Shown: positions 33,372-46,600 of the stretch, piece after piece | Layout: every line of letters starts with the position of its first letter | How positions within the stretch are numbered: the stretch's first letter is position 1 | Origin: Cliona cf. orientalis | Lineage: Eukaryota > Porifera > Demospongiae > Clionaida > Clionaidae | Direction: 5' to 3' | Length of the DNA: 64,000 nt | NCBI GenBank assembly: GCA_963930775.1 | Contig: OZ005702.1 | Coordinates: forward strand, 5,518,001-5,582,000 | Program-made: the position numbers and the translations under genes | The notes under the pieces: model-generated | The model's input: only the letters and a program-made list of their open reading frames with translations | The model's database searches: none | What the model was told of the DNA's origin: nothing

Positions 33372-35404
33372 GATCCATCAGTGACAGCTGCCACATCCGC
33401 CCAGCCGGGAGCAGGTCAGGATGACTACAACCCCTTCACAGATGAGGGAGTCAAGGAAAAGGAACCAGAGGTATGAAGTTACAATACCTACATTATAATA
33501 TCATTTTTAAGTAGCTGTAGCATCTGATTTTAGAAGAAATGGTGTTCTCATTTCAGAGGTAGTCCCGTATGCATACACTGTATCTCCCTAATTTGAACGC
33601 CTTCATATCTAGGATAGGAGTCCTGGATCAGTTGTTAGACCTTGGGGATTTTTGTGTAGAGATTCAGGTATCCTCTTAAGCTTGCTAGAGGGGTCAGTTA
33701 TTCATGGTAACAAGGTACACTTGGGTTTTGCTAACTCAGTGGAACCTAGGCTTAGTAATAGAGTTTATCCTCCACCCACCTTAGTTCCAAAATGACCCTT
33801 ATGTGATATCATGTGACTGGCTGCTAGTGATCAGCAGATTGATGTCTAGTTCAGGTTGTGATGTTCACTACATACTATGCATGTTGCATGCATTGTAAAA
33901 CATAGGAATGTAAGCATATTCCGGCGTCAAGCATACATGTATGTAAAATAATAATATTATTATAGTGTAATGTTTATTGAGTCTCTAAACTGAAGGCATT
34001 TTTAACCTTTAGACCTATGCATGATAAATGTGCATGATGTATGCACTATGTACGGGGTTATCATTCATAGTGTCATTTTTGCTGATTCAGCAGATTAGGG
34101 GTTGTATGTATTCCCCCCCCCCTTACGTATGTGACTCACTATTTCTCTTATCACTTGTTTTTTGCGTAGCCTGTGCGTCCACCCCCTCCCACAAAGACAG
34201 AGAAGAAGAATCGAAGGAGCGTCCCCCAGCCCCAACGAGACCCCAGGACTCGGAGCCAGCCCGACCAGGACCTGCCTCCTGCATACGCTCCTGCTGTATG
34301 TTTTTAAATATCATAAGTAATGTATATTACCTGTTGGGAATTCCCGTGGGCAAACGAGCTTCAACTATCCTTAGTACTTGAGGCACCAAGTGGCTTGGGA
34401 TTAAGTAGGCTTGCCTGCTTTGGGTTTGGGGTAGTAATAGAAGATAGCTACTATGTACAGTCCTAATGAAATTTATTGGTAGTTTTGCTTCAAATATTTA
34501 CTACATTGTTTTCCATACATGAGCGGCAGTGTTGGCTGGCAATCCTCTGCTACTGGTAACAAGACTAGTGATATTAGGCCGTAATAATATTATTATGATA
34601 TGACTACTAGTGTAGGATGTGAAATTATTTCCCCCACAGCCAAATAATTTTCAGGATGATGAGCTAAGAAACAGAGAAGAGGTAAACTTTTCATCTTTTC
34701 AATTGAAAACCTTATTATTAATTAGTGGAATTTTTTTTCATTTCCAAATCTGTTTCATACTGGCTTGGACATTAGGCAGTGTTCTTATTAGAGAGTTGTG
34801 GTTATTTCGGAGTTCCTTAATAGAGAGACTCCACTGTATACGAGTGATACTATGTGAATCCATTTGGGTGGGATTCATTGTGAAAGATGAAGCTCATGAC
34901 AATTTGTTCATTGTATCTATTGTTGTAAACATTTAGGAGATAGCTCGTCGAGAGGCTGCACTGAGCGAGAGAGAGAGGAACATCGAGCGGCTCGGTGTTG
35001 GATGGAGGTCCCTCCCTCTGAACAGTGGAAGGTCTACCTGCTACTGACACTGCTAGTCCGTAAGTCGGCTACTGATAGTTGATACTGTGATATTGATGTC
35101 ATGCTGACTTTGATTATTTATACACAATCTCTCCCCCTCTTTCCTTCCCTCCCTCCCCCCCCCCTCTCTTTCCCTCTCTCTCTCCCTTCTCTTGTCCCAA
35201 TCCTCTATTTTAGACATTTGGTTGCTTCTGATAGTCAATGTTATTGTGTGTATCATTGGTGCTACCATTGATCAGAGGCAGCTTGTAACGATGGGTATGT
35301 CTATTCTCTACCTTGTGCTGTTTGCACCAGCCAGTCTGTTCTGCTGGTTCCTACCAACTTACTATGCCTACAAGTGAGTGGACTTGATTATTGTTATTGG
35401 TGGT

Positions 35405-35561
<157 letters not shown>

Positions 35562-35862
35562 CCTCTCCCCCTCCTCCCCCCTCCCCCCTCCCCCCTCCCC
35601 CCCCCTCTGTGTCTCTCTCTTTCCCATTTTTCCCTCAATCCCTCTCTCCGTCCACCCTCTCTCCACACACTCACAGGAGGGACAGCTCTTTGGCGTTCAT
35701 GTGAATTTTCTTTATCCTGTTCTTCCAAGGTCTCAGCTTTATCGTCAATGCCATTGGAGTTCCTCAGCTTGAAGCAGCGTAAGTAATTAGCATACCCTAA
35801 AATTCCCCCCTTCTAATTATTCAGCACCCTTTACTGAATGACTGAAAATACTGTACTGTATA

Positions 35863-36061
35863 GCCGGAAAATTTGGCTGGGAATTAAATTTGGCAGTTTG
35901 GCGGTCTATATTACAACAGCCTAATTAAAATTCCGCCAAAATTTCCTACTCGCATATTATATACGTACACGTATGACGATCCTGTACCGAGCCGCCAATA
36001 TTCTTGCAATAGTTATTTTGGGCTCAACTGCCAAATTAAATTCCCCTCCAATATTTTCGGC
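35863..36061. mobile_element. TA-inserting MITE in SCAMP B intron (left of a pair)
   Basis: Ends GCCGGAAAATTTGGCTGGG / CCAATATTTTCGGC with inner AATTTGGCAG / CTGCCAAATT. TA at 35861-35862 and 36062-36063; the right TA is shared with the next element. Confidence 0.75.
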
Positions 36062-36063
36062 TA

Positions 36064-36650
36064 CAGTGGACCTTCTCATAACGAACCCTCCCAGGAGCGA
36101 CTACCCACTATATAATGGACAACCGCTATGGAACAAATTGAATTTGCCATAGACTTAGTACGTTACGAACCTCCAAGGAGCGGACAACCTCTCAATTCAC
36201 TATAACTGACGGATTGTTTGGACCCGATTGAACCTCTCAGTATAATTTTACTTTTCAATAGCGGACGGCCAGGAAGCCACACCCCTTTTTGCGGCCAGTG
36301 ACGTAATTGCTGGCGCCATGATATGATAGCCTAGCCAGGCCCTTCCCCCTTTGTAGGAGGGGCGCTATCGTGAAGGTGGGGTCTGGGGCGAGACTAATGC
36401 ATCAATGCATGATGCAATTCAAGTGTAAATTGAAGTAGACTCAAATCCAGCTCATATCCTGCTTTCATATTGATTCTTTCTCCAGTCACCTCTGCGGCAA
36501 ATGCTAACTAGCTATATAGCTATCATAATAATTATGTAGACTATATTATATTTTATTATGTTAATTGTCTCTGCTTCTGTGAAGAGACAACCTCCATATT
36601 AAGGACAAAAGGCCTGCTCCCAATGTGTCCGTTATTCGGAAGTTCTATTG
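36064..36650. mobile_element. TA-inserting Tc1/mariner-like MITE (right of a pair)
   Basis: Ends CAGTGGACCTTCTCATAACG / CGGAAGTTCTATTG, flanked by TA. It contains a short TAGTCTCG-family fragment at ~36338-36397. Both elements lie within an older relic also present in module C (60830-60950), where they are absent. Confidence 0.75.
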
Positions 36651-37536
36651 TATATGGTAGTCCCTAATTTTCGGCAATGGTCATCACATGTATGCTGTAA
36701 ATGGGGAATAGAATGGTAAGTGCAAGTGAATGGAATGATTTGCCTGCACATGTAATCACATGCACAAATATTTGACTGGCTGACAGCATTCATGATCATG
36801 ATTAAACTCTATTTCTCTCCAGTTGTTACTTCAATGGTGCCCAGTTCTTCCAAGGTGAACGCACTGAGCAGAAGAATGGCTGCTGGTGGTATGTACATCA
36901 TCATGGGGTTCCTCTGGCTCATCGGAATACCAGTCATCGTAGTGGCCATTGTAATGGTGAGGATTACACAAGATTTAGTAATGATGATAATGTTATGTGT
37001 GTATTGTTAGCCTAGTATGTGGCCAAACTTGAAGTTCTTATAATGTATATATGCATACTGTATCAAGTTTTTGAATATTTCACAAAGGTAGCGAGTGCTG
37101 AGATTTTTCTTACACCGTACCTTACAACCACTACCAAGATTACAAAAAAAACCGCCTTAATAGTACAATACTTACCTTTTACTTTTGCAAGGAATAGGGT
37201 TTGTATAATTTTGCTACTCTTATGCTAAATTTTACTCCACCTTATCTCTCTATTTATCCTCCCGGCTCCCCCCCCCCCCCCCTTTTTTCTTCAAAATGAT
37301 TAGTAGTTATAGATCCATCGGTACTACCGTTCATCTGGCCACACCATCAACAGTGCCATGGAGGAAGGGGTGAGTGGAGCAGCCAAGAACAAGTATGTGC
37401 GTGGAGCGGTCAAGTCTAGCGTCAAGGCTGGGGTATCAGCAGCTTATGACAGCAAGTCACTCTCCTATATATTATATTGTTGGTCTAGTGTGCTTACTCG
37501 AGATCTAGCTATTTTTATTTGAAGCTATCTGCATAA

Positions 37537-37792
37537 GGCCAAATAAAATTGAATATTAGTTTCTCATCCCCGCCCGCCTCTAGTTTTTCCTCTGCCTGAC
37601 CACGTTTTATTTCATGAATATCATTAAAACTATCTGCACAAGGCATTACGTCATAGACTCGCCCATTTTTTAATGAAATTCATGATGACATTTAATGATA
37701 TTCATGACAAAAAATAAAATAAAAAGCCACCCTCCCGCCTGGGGAAATTCCTGAACATAGGATGAGAAACTAATAATCAATTTTGCTTGGCC
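37537..37792. mobile_element. PIF/Harbinger-like MITE in SCAMP B 3' region
   Basis: Ends GGCCAAATAAAATTGA / TCAATTTTGCTTGGCC, flanked by TAA (37534-37536) and TGA (37793-37795). Module A shows the empty site ACATAAGTAAAGAG near 15615, giving TAA as the original target. Confidence 0.85.
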
Positions 37793-38327
37793 TGAGTAAA
37801 GAGATGTTCCTTTAGAGTGTTTAATTTTTGATTCCACTCTGTTATTTGTACTGATGCATGCTTGTCTGGTGTTGAAAGAAAAGTATTATCTTGTGTGTTC
37901 ATTTATAGTATATACATCCATGCTTTTATTAAGAACTACCAGTCCAGATATAATGTCATGTAGTCTTGGTAAAGGGGCCTTAAATGCGACCTAGCTTTGA
38001 TCATAGGCTATGGAGGCTAAGGGAGACTGATAGCACCATACCCTGACGCTCAAGACCGTCGGGAAATGTTGTTGGAAATGGTCGTCCGATTGAACCACAG
38101 GCTGAGCATCGATCCAAAATCGAGTCCAAATCTCAATCCACAGTCCAGTCCAGAGTCCACGTTTTACATTTACCCAATCATGGATATTTCGGAATGGATC
38201 GACCTAGGAGCCATGTATACCATCACGTGATCTAATCACAATTCCCTCAGCTACATCTCTTTCGAGTATTAAAAAAAGAACTCTCCTATTTGAGGATTAA
38301 CTCTCGCTGCCAGTTCCACCGCTGAAG

Positions 38328-38918
38328 ATGGCATCAATAAATCAATCGCATGAAGTCAAGTCGATCTTAAAGCAAACTCACGATCTCACAACAGCGTTGT
38401 CGAACGATCCACTGGGCGTGGCAGGGAGACTGCTCAGCAAGGAACTGATATGTAGTGGACCTTATTCAAAAATGTTGATAGGTTCTTATACTCCAGCAGA
38501 GAAAGCGGCCATTCTGGTCGAAGCAGTGAGAAATATGCTCGAAATAGCTCCAGATAAATTTCAGATTTTTCTTGAGATCCTTTCAGAGGTGTGTAAGGTC
38601 AAGTGTAACGACCCTTTTCCAACTAGTGTCATCTGACATCATATCCTGTATGCATGCATATATAAAACCACTGGACTCTAGTTAGTCAGTTAGTTGAGTG
38701 TGCAGTTGAGTTGTGTTGAGTGTTCGTCCGTTGTGGTGTCATCTCTCTCTACCATCATCCATCTCTCTCTCTCTCTCTATGTATCGTATGTGTATAATGC
38801 TGCTATTTGAATAATACTATTAATATCTAAACCCTGTGAAGCGGCGTTGAAGGTGGCGAAGCGTTACAGGTGGTCTGTGCTAAAGAGGTGGTGGAGAGAC
38901 TACGTTCTACGTACCAAA
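38328..38918 (+). CDS. CARD-like exon, module B, interrupted by a solo LTR
   Basis: It starts MASINQSHEVKS and is close to module A through FQIFLEILSE (38588). A 277-bp LTR (38592-38868) then intervenes. The last part, VVCAKEVVERLRSTYQ, resumes after it and ends at the conserved phase-1 donor (AAA/GTGAGT, 38919). Unspliced, the ORF terminates at 38636 inside the LTR after a foreign tail (CKVKCNDPF...). Removing 38589-38869 by GT..AG splicing would rejoin TCAGAG to GTGGTC, exactly the uninterrupted order. The resulting length, 310 nt, again ends in phase 1. Downstream partner: NLR2 exon at 43725. The status depends on whether the LTR is spliced out. Confidence 0.65.
38592..38868. mobile_element. 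Solo LTR (277 bp) with GGTG duplication
   Basis: It begins TGTAAGG and ends GTTACA (TG...CA ends). It is flanked by the 4-bp duplication GGTG (38588-38591 and 38869-38872); the empty site is known from modules A and C. It contains a TATA-like ATATAAAACC near 38660, as expected for an LTR promoter, and a short (CT)n. No internal retrotransposon remains. Confidence 0.75.
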
Positions 38919-39509
38919 GTGAGTCACTGAGTTCACTAGTACATGATCAGTCATGTCAGAGTGTTTGGGGGGGGGGGGGGGGAATAGATTCAAAGAGTGG
39001 GAGGGGCTGATTGGGGGGGGGGCACGTACATATTGAGCTAAAACTTTCATTACATGTAGTTATTTTCAATTGTATATAATTGTTTAACCATTGTAGGTGG
39101 AATGGATGCCAAAATTAATAATTATACTACATGTACATGTATATTATACGAGGGTAGGGGCTACGTTCCAGCTATAGTGGTTGGTAGGGTTAATCTTATC
39201 ATGTGACTTAATTTTAATATGCCGTATACGGTGGGTAACTTGGGCGAGCAATAAATATGGCAAAATGGCTCTCCATTGTATTGGTAAAGTTTAAATTTGG
39301 TAATCTGAAGTCTTACCGCCATAGACACACATGCATTAAGTTCAGTTGGTGAGTTTTTGAATTTGGTATTCTATTACGGAAATTAAAACTTTACCAAAGT
39401 TTCCTGCTATACGGGTTAAGTAAGTGGTGTCAGTTCTGCAGTCTTTAAGCACTATCTTAGGTCTATCAACTGACAAGGAATACTAAAAAGAGAGAAGTGG
39501 CATGCTGCC

Positions 39510-39867
39510 TATAGACCCATTGCACGTACAAGGAAAATACGTAAAACTCCGTAAATTCAGTGTCCTCCAACATCTGCCATGATGGAGTACAAATGTCTAT
39601 ATGTATGTAAACTTGTACTAGCGATTGCTAATGGTGCTATTGCTCTATCGCTGTGCACTGATGGACGCCAACCAACTAAATGATATTTCAAAGTACGCTG
39701 TGGTTAGTCAAATATACTGCAACCACGAGAAAAACAGAAGCTTACCTTCTTTGCAAACAAACGGCAAAGACTGCCTCTGTACAATTTTGCCATAGAAAAC
39801 AGCTCCAGTTGTCCTCCAGGGCGGCCCACTGCACACGCCCTGTGACGTCACATGCAATGGGTCTATA
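39510..39867. mobile_element. MITE with TATAGACCCATTGCA ends
   Basis: TATAGACCCATTGCACGTA at the left and GCAATGGGTCTATA at the right are inverted repeats; TA-type target. Interior non-coding. A possible further diverged MITE lies at ~39220-39416 (TATACGG / CTATACGG ends). Confidence 0.65.
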
Positions 39868-42277
39868 CAGATAGGGAGGAGGTAGTTACTCAAAAGGTGT
39901 TATATCCGAGCTCTAGGCTATCACCTACATGTATCTGGAGGGATACTTTTGGAGAGGTAGTGACATGTGAAGAAAAGCTTGACAATGCCTACAATAGTTA
40001 CACCCATAGCTGTGATCGAGAAATCCATCCCTGATAATAAAAATAGGCACAAATAGTCTAGATCAAGACATCTCTGAAGATCAAATCAATAATAAAATTA
40101 TCACTTTGATACACAACTGAGTGTCAAGGCTATGGAAAGCTATGTTATTCATGAGCTTGCATGTACACTAGTTAATGAAGATTAATTTTATGAATGGACT
40201 CACAGCGGAATGATCTTGATTGACATGCTAGTATACATGTATACATGTAGTCTATAGTCATGTGATCAAATAACTCACGATATTGCAATGAGATTTGGGT
40301 ATTATATACCTTTTGAGTTAAAGAACCTCAAGTCCAAAGTAACATGCATCCTCGCTACTGACCACCGGCAACCACAAGGATTTGGCCACAACCTTCTGGA
40401 CAATCTGATACGAAGACTGCTGAGATATATTATAGCTTGGAGAAGAGTACCACCATGCAGTAGTATAATAGTAATATTATAATTTGTGTTCAGCAACGTA
40501 CTGTATAAATAGCTCTGTAGACTAGGAGACTCACACTGAGATTAATAAATATACAACTCTCTTAAAGCATAGAAGAAACTTTTATTTCTTCAACAGTACT
40601 GATGTCTTCATTCTTGAGATATGCCATGGCCACAGCAACGGCACAGTGACTAGTTCAATTTTAGCTTTCTGGACAACCTGATGCAAAAGGTTAGAGCCAA
40701 GTTATATTATGGAGATCACGATCACATGGACATGTTTGATCTCGAGAGTTGCCCATGCAGTGCAACTTCCTCGGCTAATTTCCTTGCTCATGTTGTATCA
40801 ACTAGACCAGGACCATGTCATGATTATTGAGTATAATGGGAGGCATGCAGTTTGCCTAGTAGTATGTCCATATGGGGATCTGTATAGTCAGTGCTCCTAT
40901 CTAAGCTGCATGTGCATATGACGTACATGACGCATGCAAAACACCTTAGTTGGATGGTGGGCAACCATGCAAGAGCACATGCACTGCCAGAAACTGATTA
41001 TACTGGAGTAGCACAACATACACACAAGCACACAAATGAGATAAAGTAACACAAAGAAAAGGTAAACTTTAAATATTTCTGGGGTGGGCCCTACTAACAA
41101 ACATTAATTTTTTTTAGAGCGTGTGGCCAGCACACTCATAGATAGAGCCTGTTCTTGCAGGAAGTGTCTGTAGCAGAGAGACTCACCAAATTTTAAAAAA
41201 AAATTTGCTTTAGTTGGCAGTATAATGTTGCCGAGAGTGACAAACTTGCTGAAATAACTACCTTAATTAAATACTGCCTACAACTGAGATGACATCACCA
41301 CCATGCATCAACCCCATTGGACCAATCCAACAACCCTAGATACGAGCTAACATGCATAGTGCCCACTGCAACAGCCCTAAAAATATGCACTCTGCAGATG
41401 CACCGACAGGAGCTTAACTTTCTTTCTAATTCGTTGCTGTACTCAATCGAAAGAAAATACATTGTGTGTGTGTGAGAGAGAGAGAGAAAAAGGAGGGGGG
41501 GGGGGCCTGGGAAGTGGCGTAGAGCATAGGAGTTGGTATACAAAGTATTTACTGCTTGCTTTTTAACGTGCTTTTATCCTTGTTTATAACCCTCGTGCAT
41601 ACAGCATATATATTATGTGCTGCAGGGTTGCAGTCTAATGCTAGCAGCTATTTTGCCAGTTTATACATCTCAAATGGGGTGTGGCGTTTTCAAGAATCTG
41701 GCTTAACCTTTCATTATTCAAAAGTCCTGGTGATATTTACTGACCCCTGCCTTCTTCACTTCTTGATGAGCTATAAAGGAGACGGCCATAGGCTTGTTTG
41801 AACAAGACTAGACTAAGTGAGTGTAGGACATCGACCTTCAAGGAGAGTGACTTCCTCATCAGATCACCTGTTCTTAGCATTGACATACTGAATGAAACTG
41901 ACATAATTATTACACTGTTCCCCTATGCTTATAAGTTCCATTTTGGTTATGCTCAATAGATTCTGTGTCATAATATGGCCTGGTGAGTGACTAATACTTT
42001 TAATCATCTTTCATGGGGATCATGAGTAACGTGTGCATGTTGCCCGTGTCCATCAGCCACTTTAGGTGGGTAGGGAGAGTTCCCATGCGACAAATGAAGT
42101 TTTTAGCCTATCACCTGTAGGCACTTACATGTAGCCTATTATAGTAAGTGGTTCTGCTTTTACTTGGATTAGGATTCAGGGGCGGATCCAAGGGGTCGTT
42201 GTACTAGCTACATGCAAGTTGAACATACTATATGCAGGCATTATGCTAATATTATTCATTCCAATGTATTCCACTTA
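39868..42277 (+). other. NLR2 leader/intron, partly duplicated
   Basis: 40320-40480 and 40500-40770 are homologous to the NLR1 leader (22500-22740 and 25375-25640) and, inverted, to 52950-54150. The rest (40800-42277) has no gene I recognise; there is a (TG)n(AG)n stretch at ~41464-41490. This would be the intron between CARD B and NLR2. Confidence 0.5.
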
Positions 42278-42824
42278 CCGTACCCTTGTGAAAGAGGGCC
42301 CACTACAGAATGTCGGCCCACCCCCCACTTTGGGCTCAATTTCCTGCTGAGGTCTAGTGTTGACTCGAATATGTACCCATGTGTAGCTGCCCTTGAAAAC
42401 GCAGCTCAAATAGCTGGTTTATGAGGACTGAACTTCGAATAATCTATGTAAGATCGATAAGTAACATGCTAAACAGCTGTAAAACTAAGCCTAGCTAGCT
42501 TTATGCCACATTTCAGCACAAATAAACGATCGTACACGGCTAGCAATCGTAGCCATACCCACTTAATATGGCTGCACTCAACGACACATGGTGAAGTATC
42601 GTGGCCACTCTTGCTCTAGATCGGTAATCGTGCTTGAATAAGGCTGAAATCAATAGTAGCCGCTGCTACTATTCAAATTATGAAGCTAGCGTGGGTAACT
42701 TACCTGGGCGCTCTTTCGCGTATAAACGTGGTACTGATACTTCAAATATCGGCCCATGTATCCCCCAATCTTAGCCCAATATAAGGTCCACCGCCCATGG
42801 GCCCTCTTTTGCGAGGGTACGGTA
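42278..42824. mobile_element. MITE with CGTACCC..GAAAGAGGGCCCA ends
   Basis: Left ACCCTTGTGAAAGAGGGCCCA-type and right TGGGCCCTCTTTTGCGAGGGT-type ends are inverted. Internal blocks (GTAGCTGCCCTTGAAAACGC, GGGCGCTCTTTCG) recur inverted at 63589-64000. Confidence 0.75.
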
Positions 42825-43103
42825 CAAATTTTGACAACAAAGCCTTTGTTCAAAGCACACAATGCTTTATTATGTAGTTTCATAGCTATACAACTAAATG
42901 GCTCGATCCATACTGCTTGTGCTTTGGCTGTAGCTCTATCCTCTCGGGTTATATATAGATCTCTATTGTAGTATTACTGTCTTCATGCATTCCTGCATTA
43001 GGGACGCGTGGGTGGGCACATTTAAATAGAGCGTGAAAATTGTACTTCAGGCCGATAACAGATGATGTCACCTTATGTTTTGGATTGGTGAAAGAACTTA
43101 ATA

Positions 43104-43316
43104 CCGTATTTCTTCTAAAAATTCGGCCCTTCTAATTATTCAGCACCCTTTACCGAACGATTGAAAATAGTCTCTAATTTTCAGCAAAGGTCACGCATAT
43201 ATGCTATAAACGGGAATAAAATGCGCACGCAGACAGAATGTTGAATATTAACCTCAAATTCGGCGAAGCTAAAGCAGTATTATTATTTTCATGCCGAATT
43301 TTTAGAAGAAATATGG
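43104..43316. mobile_element. TA-inserting MITE (213 bp)
   Basis: Ends CCGTATTTCTTCTAAAAATT / AATTTTTAGAAGAAATATGG, flanked by TA. Interior (TTCTAATTATTCAGCACCCT) is shared with relics inside SCAMP B (35800-35855, 36653-36715) and SCAMP C (60830-60950). Confidence 0.8.
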
Positions 43317-43678
43317 TAATAATTATTTTCATGAAGCATATTAAACAATTTTGAGTGGCCACACCTATCACTTGCACCACCAGTTGGTTCTGCAGCTATT
43401 ACTAAACTATACACATTCTCATATTCAGTATAGGTTATAGGATTGTGTCACAAATGGAACTATTGCTATAGCATGCAAGTGGATGACATTGTGTGCTCTA
43501 GAGATCTCTGTTATAGCGTTACTGTCATACATAATTGCAGTCAGCTATGCCCTGATTGATCTGCATTTGAGTAGTACCTAAATACAAAAATTAATGCAAA
43601 AATTTGGAACACGGAGTTATCCTTGTTGCATAAATTATTAGTGTAGGGAATGTTTGAAATTTAAGCCTAGCAATTCAG

Positions 43679-46600
43679 ATGTATTCACATGATACGCATT
43701 CCTTTTGGAATATTTTGGTTGTAGGTCAACTGGACCAAGTTGAAGACAGGGGCAGGCATGAACCAATGGATATAGCCAATAAAATTGAAAATTTAGAGGA
43801 TCAATTTAATAATCTCCGAACTAGAATTATGAATGAACTATCTAGACCGGACATAACTGTGCAAGTATTATTAAATCAACTAATAGGTCTACCGCTGTCG
43901 TTGAGGAGGGAATATGAATCATCCATAGCAAAACGTATACCTAATATGCGAACTGAGACACAAGTAAATGAATTATTTATTATTCACCTCAATCCTCTCA
44001 CATCATTTATAGACTATGGATTGATTGAATATGTTATAAAGAAGTTTGGTAGTGATGCCTTAAAGAAAGATATGCGGTCCTATTGTAGTGAAATAGTAAT
44101 ATTCATGAAAGAGACAACAATTAAACAGTTAATAGATCATTTGCCAGGTCAGGCTGAAGTTCCACCAAAGTTTTCTCTGATAGAGGCCAAAATTGGTGAG
44201 AATCCTAGTGAGTACACTTTAGAACAACTCAATACGATCAGAAAGAGATACTGCAGTGAATTACGGCTATCTGAGATCGTCTTTCATCTACTAGCGCTTT
44301 TAGATTCGAACTCCTTCATTATTAGGTGGCTAGTACCATCAGCCCTTGTTTTTGATATAATGAAATCTGCCAGAACTATTGACCAAAGCTTCTATCAGGA
44401 GTGTAGAATCACCTCCCTTACCCTGGATGGAATGTGGCTGTTCCTAAGTGAGTCTGAGATTGATGGAATGTGGTCACAGGCTAATATGACTGACACAATA
44501 TTTAAAACTCAGTTCCACACAATCTACAACCAAGTAATGTATGAATTAGAAATACAAGGGGTATCAGAGCATGAATTATGGTCATGTTTAATGGACCAGG
44601 AATCATTACTATCAGGTGATTCTTCATTACCCTTGATAATTTTTGAAATGCTTACAGTTATCGTAGAGAAGTTAGGTAGTGATTGTTTGAAGAGAGTGAT
44701 GAAGTCTTACCGCAACTATGTTATGTCAATCGATACAAGGTGTTTGACTGCAGAGCAGCTAATTGCCTTGTCTCCATTCCCATCCAAGCCTTCTAAGTAC
44801 TTCGTAATAGGTGAATGTAGAATTGTGGAAAAGGCTTCAGAATATGGGTTGAAAAGATTGGCCAGTTTTCAAACCAGATTCTGCACAGTGGTGAACATCA
44901 ACAGATTAGGATTTGTTATTGGTGGGATCAACACGGAGATAAATAATTCGTTTACAGTTAGATGGCTAGTACCATCAGCTCTTGTTTTTGACGTACTGGA
45001 ATCTACCAGAAATCTTGACCTAAGCTTCTTTCAGGAGTATAAACTCTCCTCTGTTACCCTGGATGGAATGTGGCTTTTTATGAGTGAGACTAAAATTGAT
45101 GTAATGTGGTCAAACCTGCATGTGAGTGATACAAAATTTAAAGACCAATTTCATGACATGTACAAGCAAATTGTAGAAATGGTACAGAAAAAAGGGCACG
45201 AATTAATATCATCCAATATAACGAAAACACTGAAGTGTGACCAAAGTGCAAGTGACTGGTTAAGTGTTGAACTTTTGGACCGTGAGCTTCCTGTATCTGT
45301 TATAGACTTCAGAGTCCTTGCTGCTGCAATTGAAGGATTTGGTAGTCATTGTTTAAAAAGTGTGATGAGTTCATATTCCAAGTACATGTCAACCTTCTTG
45401 AAGGAATCCACTGCACAGCAGTTAATAAACTTGTCAGCTATTCAACTTCAGCATTCTGAGTATTCTATAATTAAGTGTAGAATCAAGGAGGAGCCTTCAC
45501 AATACAAACTAGATGAACTTTTTGGGTTTCGAACTGAATTCTGTACAATTGCTGACCTTAGTGAACTCTGTTTTATTATGGATGAAGTTATCACAGAAAT
45601 GAGTGATTCATTCACTATTAGCTGGCTTGTACCACCAGCCTTTATTTCCAACATAATGGAATCTAGCAGAAATTTTGACCACAGCCTCTATCACAGGTAC
45701 AATATCACCTCTCTCACCCTGGATGGATTATGGCTGTTTTTGAGCGAGGTCGAGATTGATGCAATATGGTCACGATTGCATGTGAGTGATACAAAATTTA
45801 AAGATCAGTTTCACACCATGTGCAAGCAAATAGTGTGTGAAATATTTCAAGTGCAATGTGTATCGAAGAATCATTTATCAGCATGCTTTCAGTCACTAAA
45901 TTATCAACAGCAAATAAGTGATCAGTTTAGTCTGGCAGTTTTGGAAGAAGAGTTCCCTGCATCTTTTGTAGACTTCAGAGTCCTTAAGGCTGTCATAGAG
46001 AGGTTTGGTAGTGATTGCTTGAAGAGAGTTATGGAGTCCTACTGCAACTACATGTCAACAATTTTCACAAGGGAATCAACTGCACAGCAGCTAATGAACT
46101 TGTCAGCATTCCAGTCTAAGCATTGGAAACACTTTGTAGCAGCAAAGTGTACGGTTATGGAAGAGCCTTCATGCTACAGAGTAAAAAAGCTGCTCCAATT
46201 TCAAACCAAATTTTGTTTGATTGCCAACTTTAATGAAGTATGTTTCATTATAAATGAAGTTGCCGCAAAAATGAGTGGTTCATTCACCGTTAGCTGGCTT
46301 GTACCATCAACCTTAATTTCTGATATTATAGTGAAATCTGCCAGATATGTTGACCAAAGCTTTTACCAGGAGTTCAAAATCACCTCCCTTACCCTGAATG
46401 GAATGTGGCTGTTCTTGAGTGGGGCTGAGATTGATGCGATGTGGTCAAAGATGCGTTTGGGTGACACGGAATTTAATGATCAATTCCATATCATGCACAA
46501 GCAAATATTGTGTGAGGTAGATAGAATAGGAAGATCAATAGCCACTTATAAGTTGTCATCATATTTGATGGACCAGCAACCAACCCTTCAACGAGATGTA

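Noticed and set aside
38970..39020. G-tracts as possible G-quadruplex or regulatory site
   Set aside because: Simple poly-G runs with no conservation in the sister modules.
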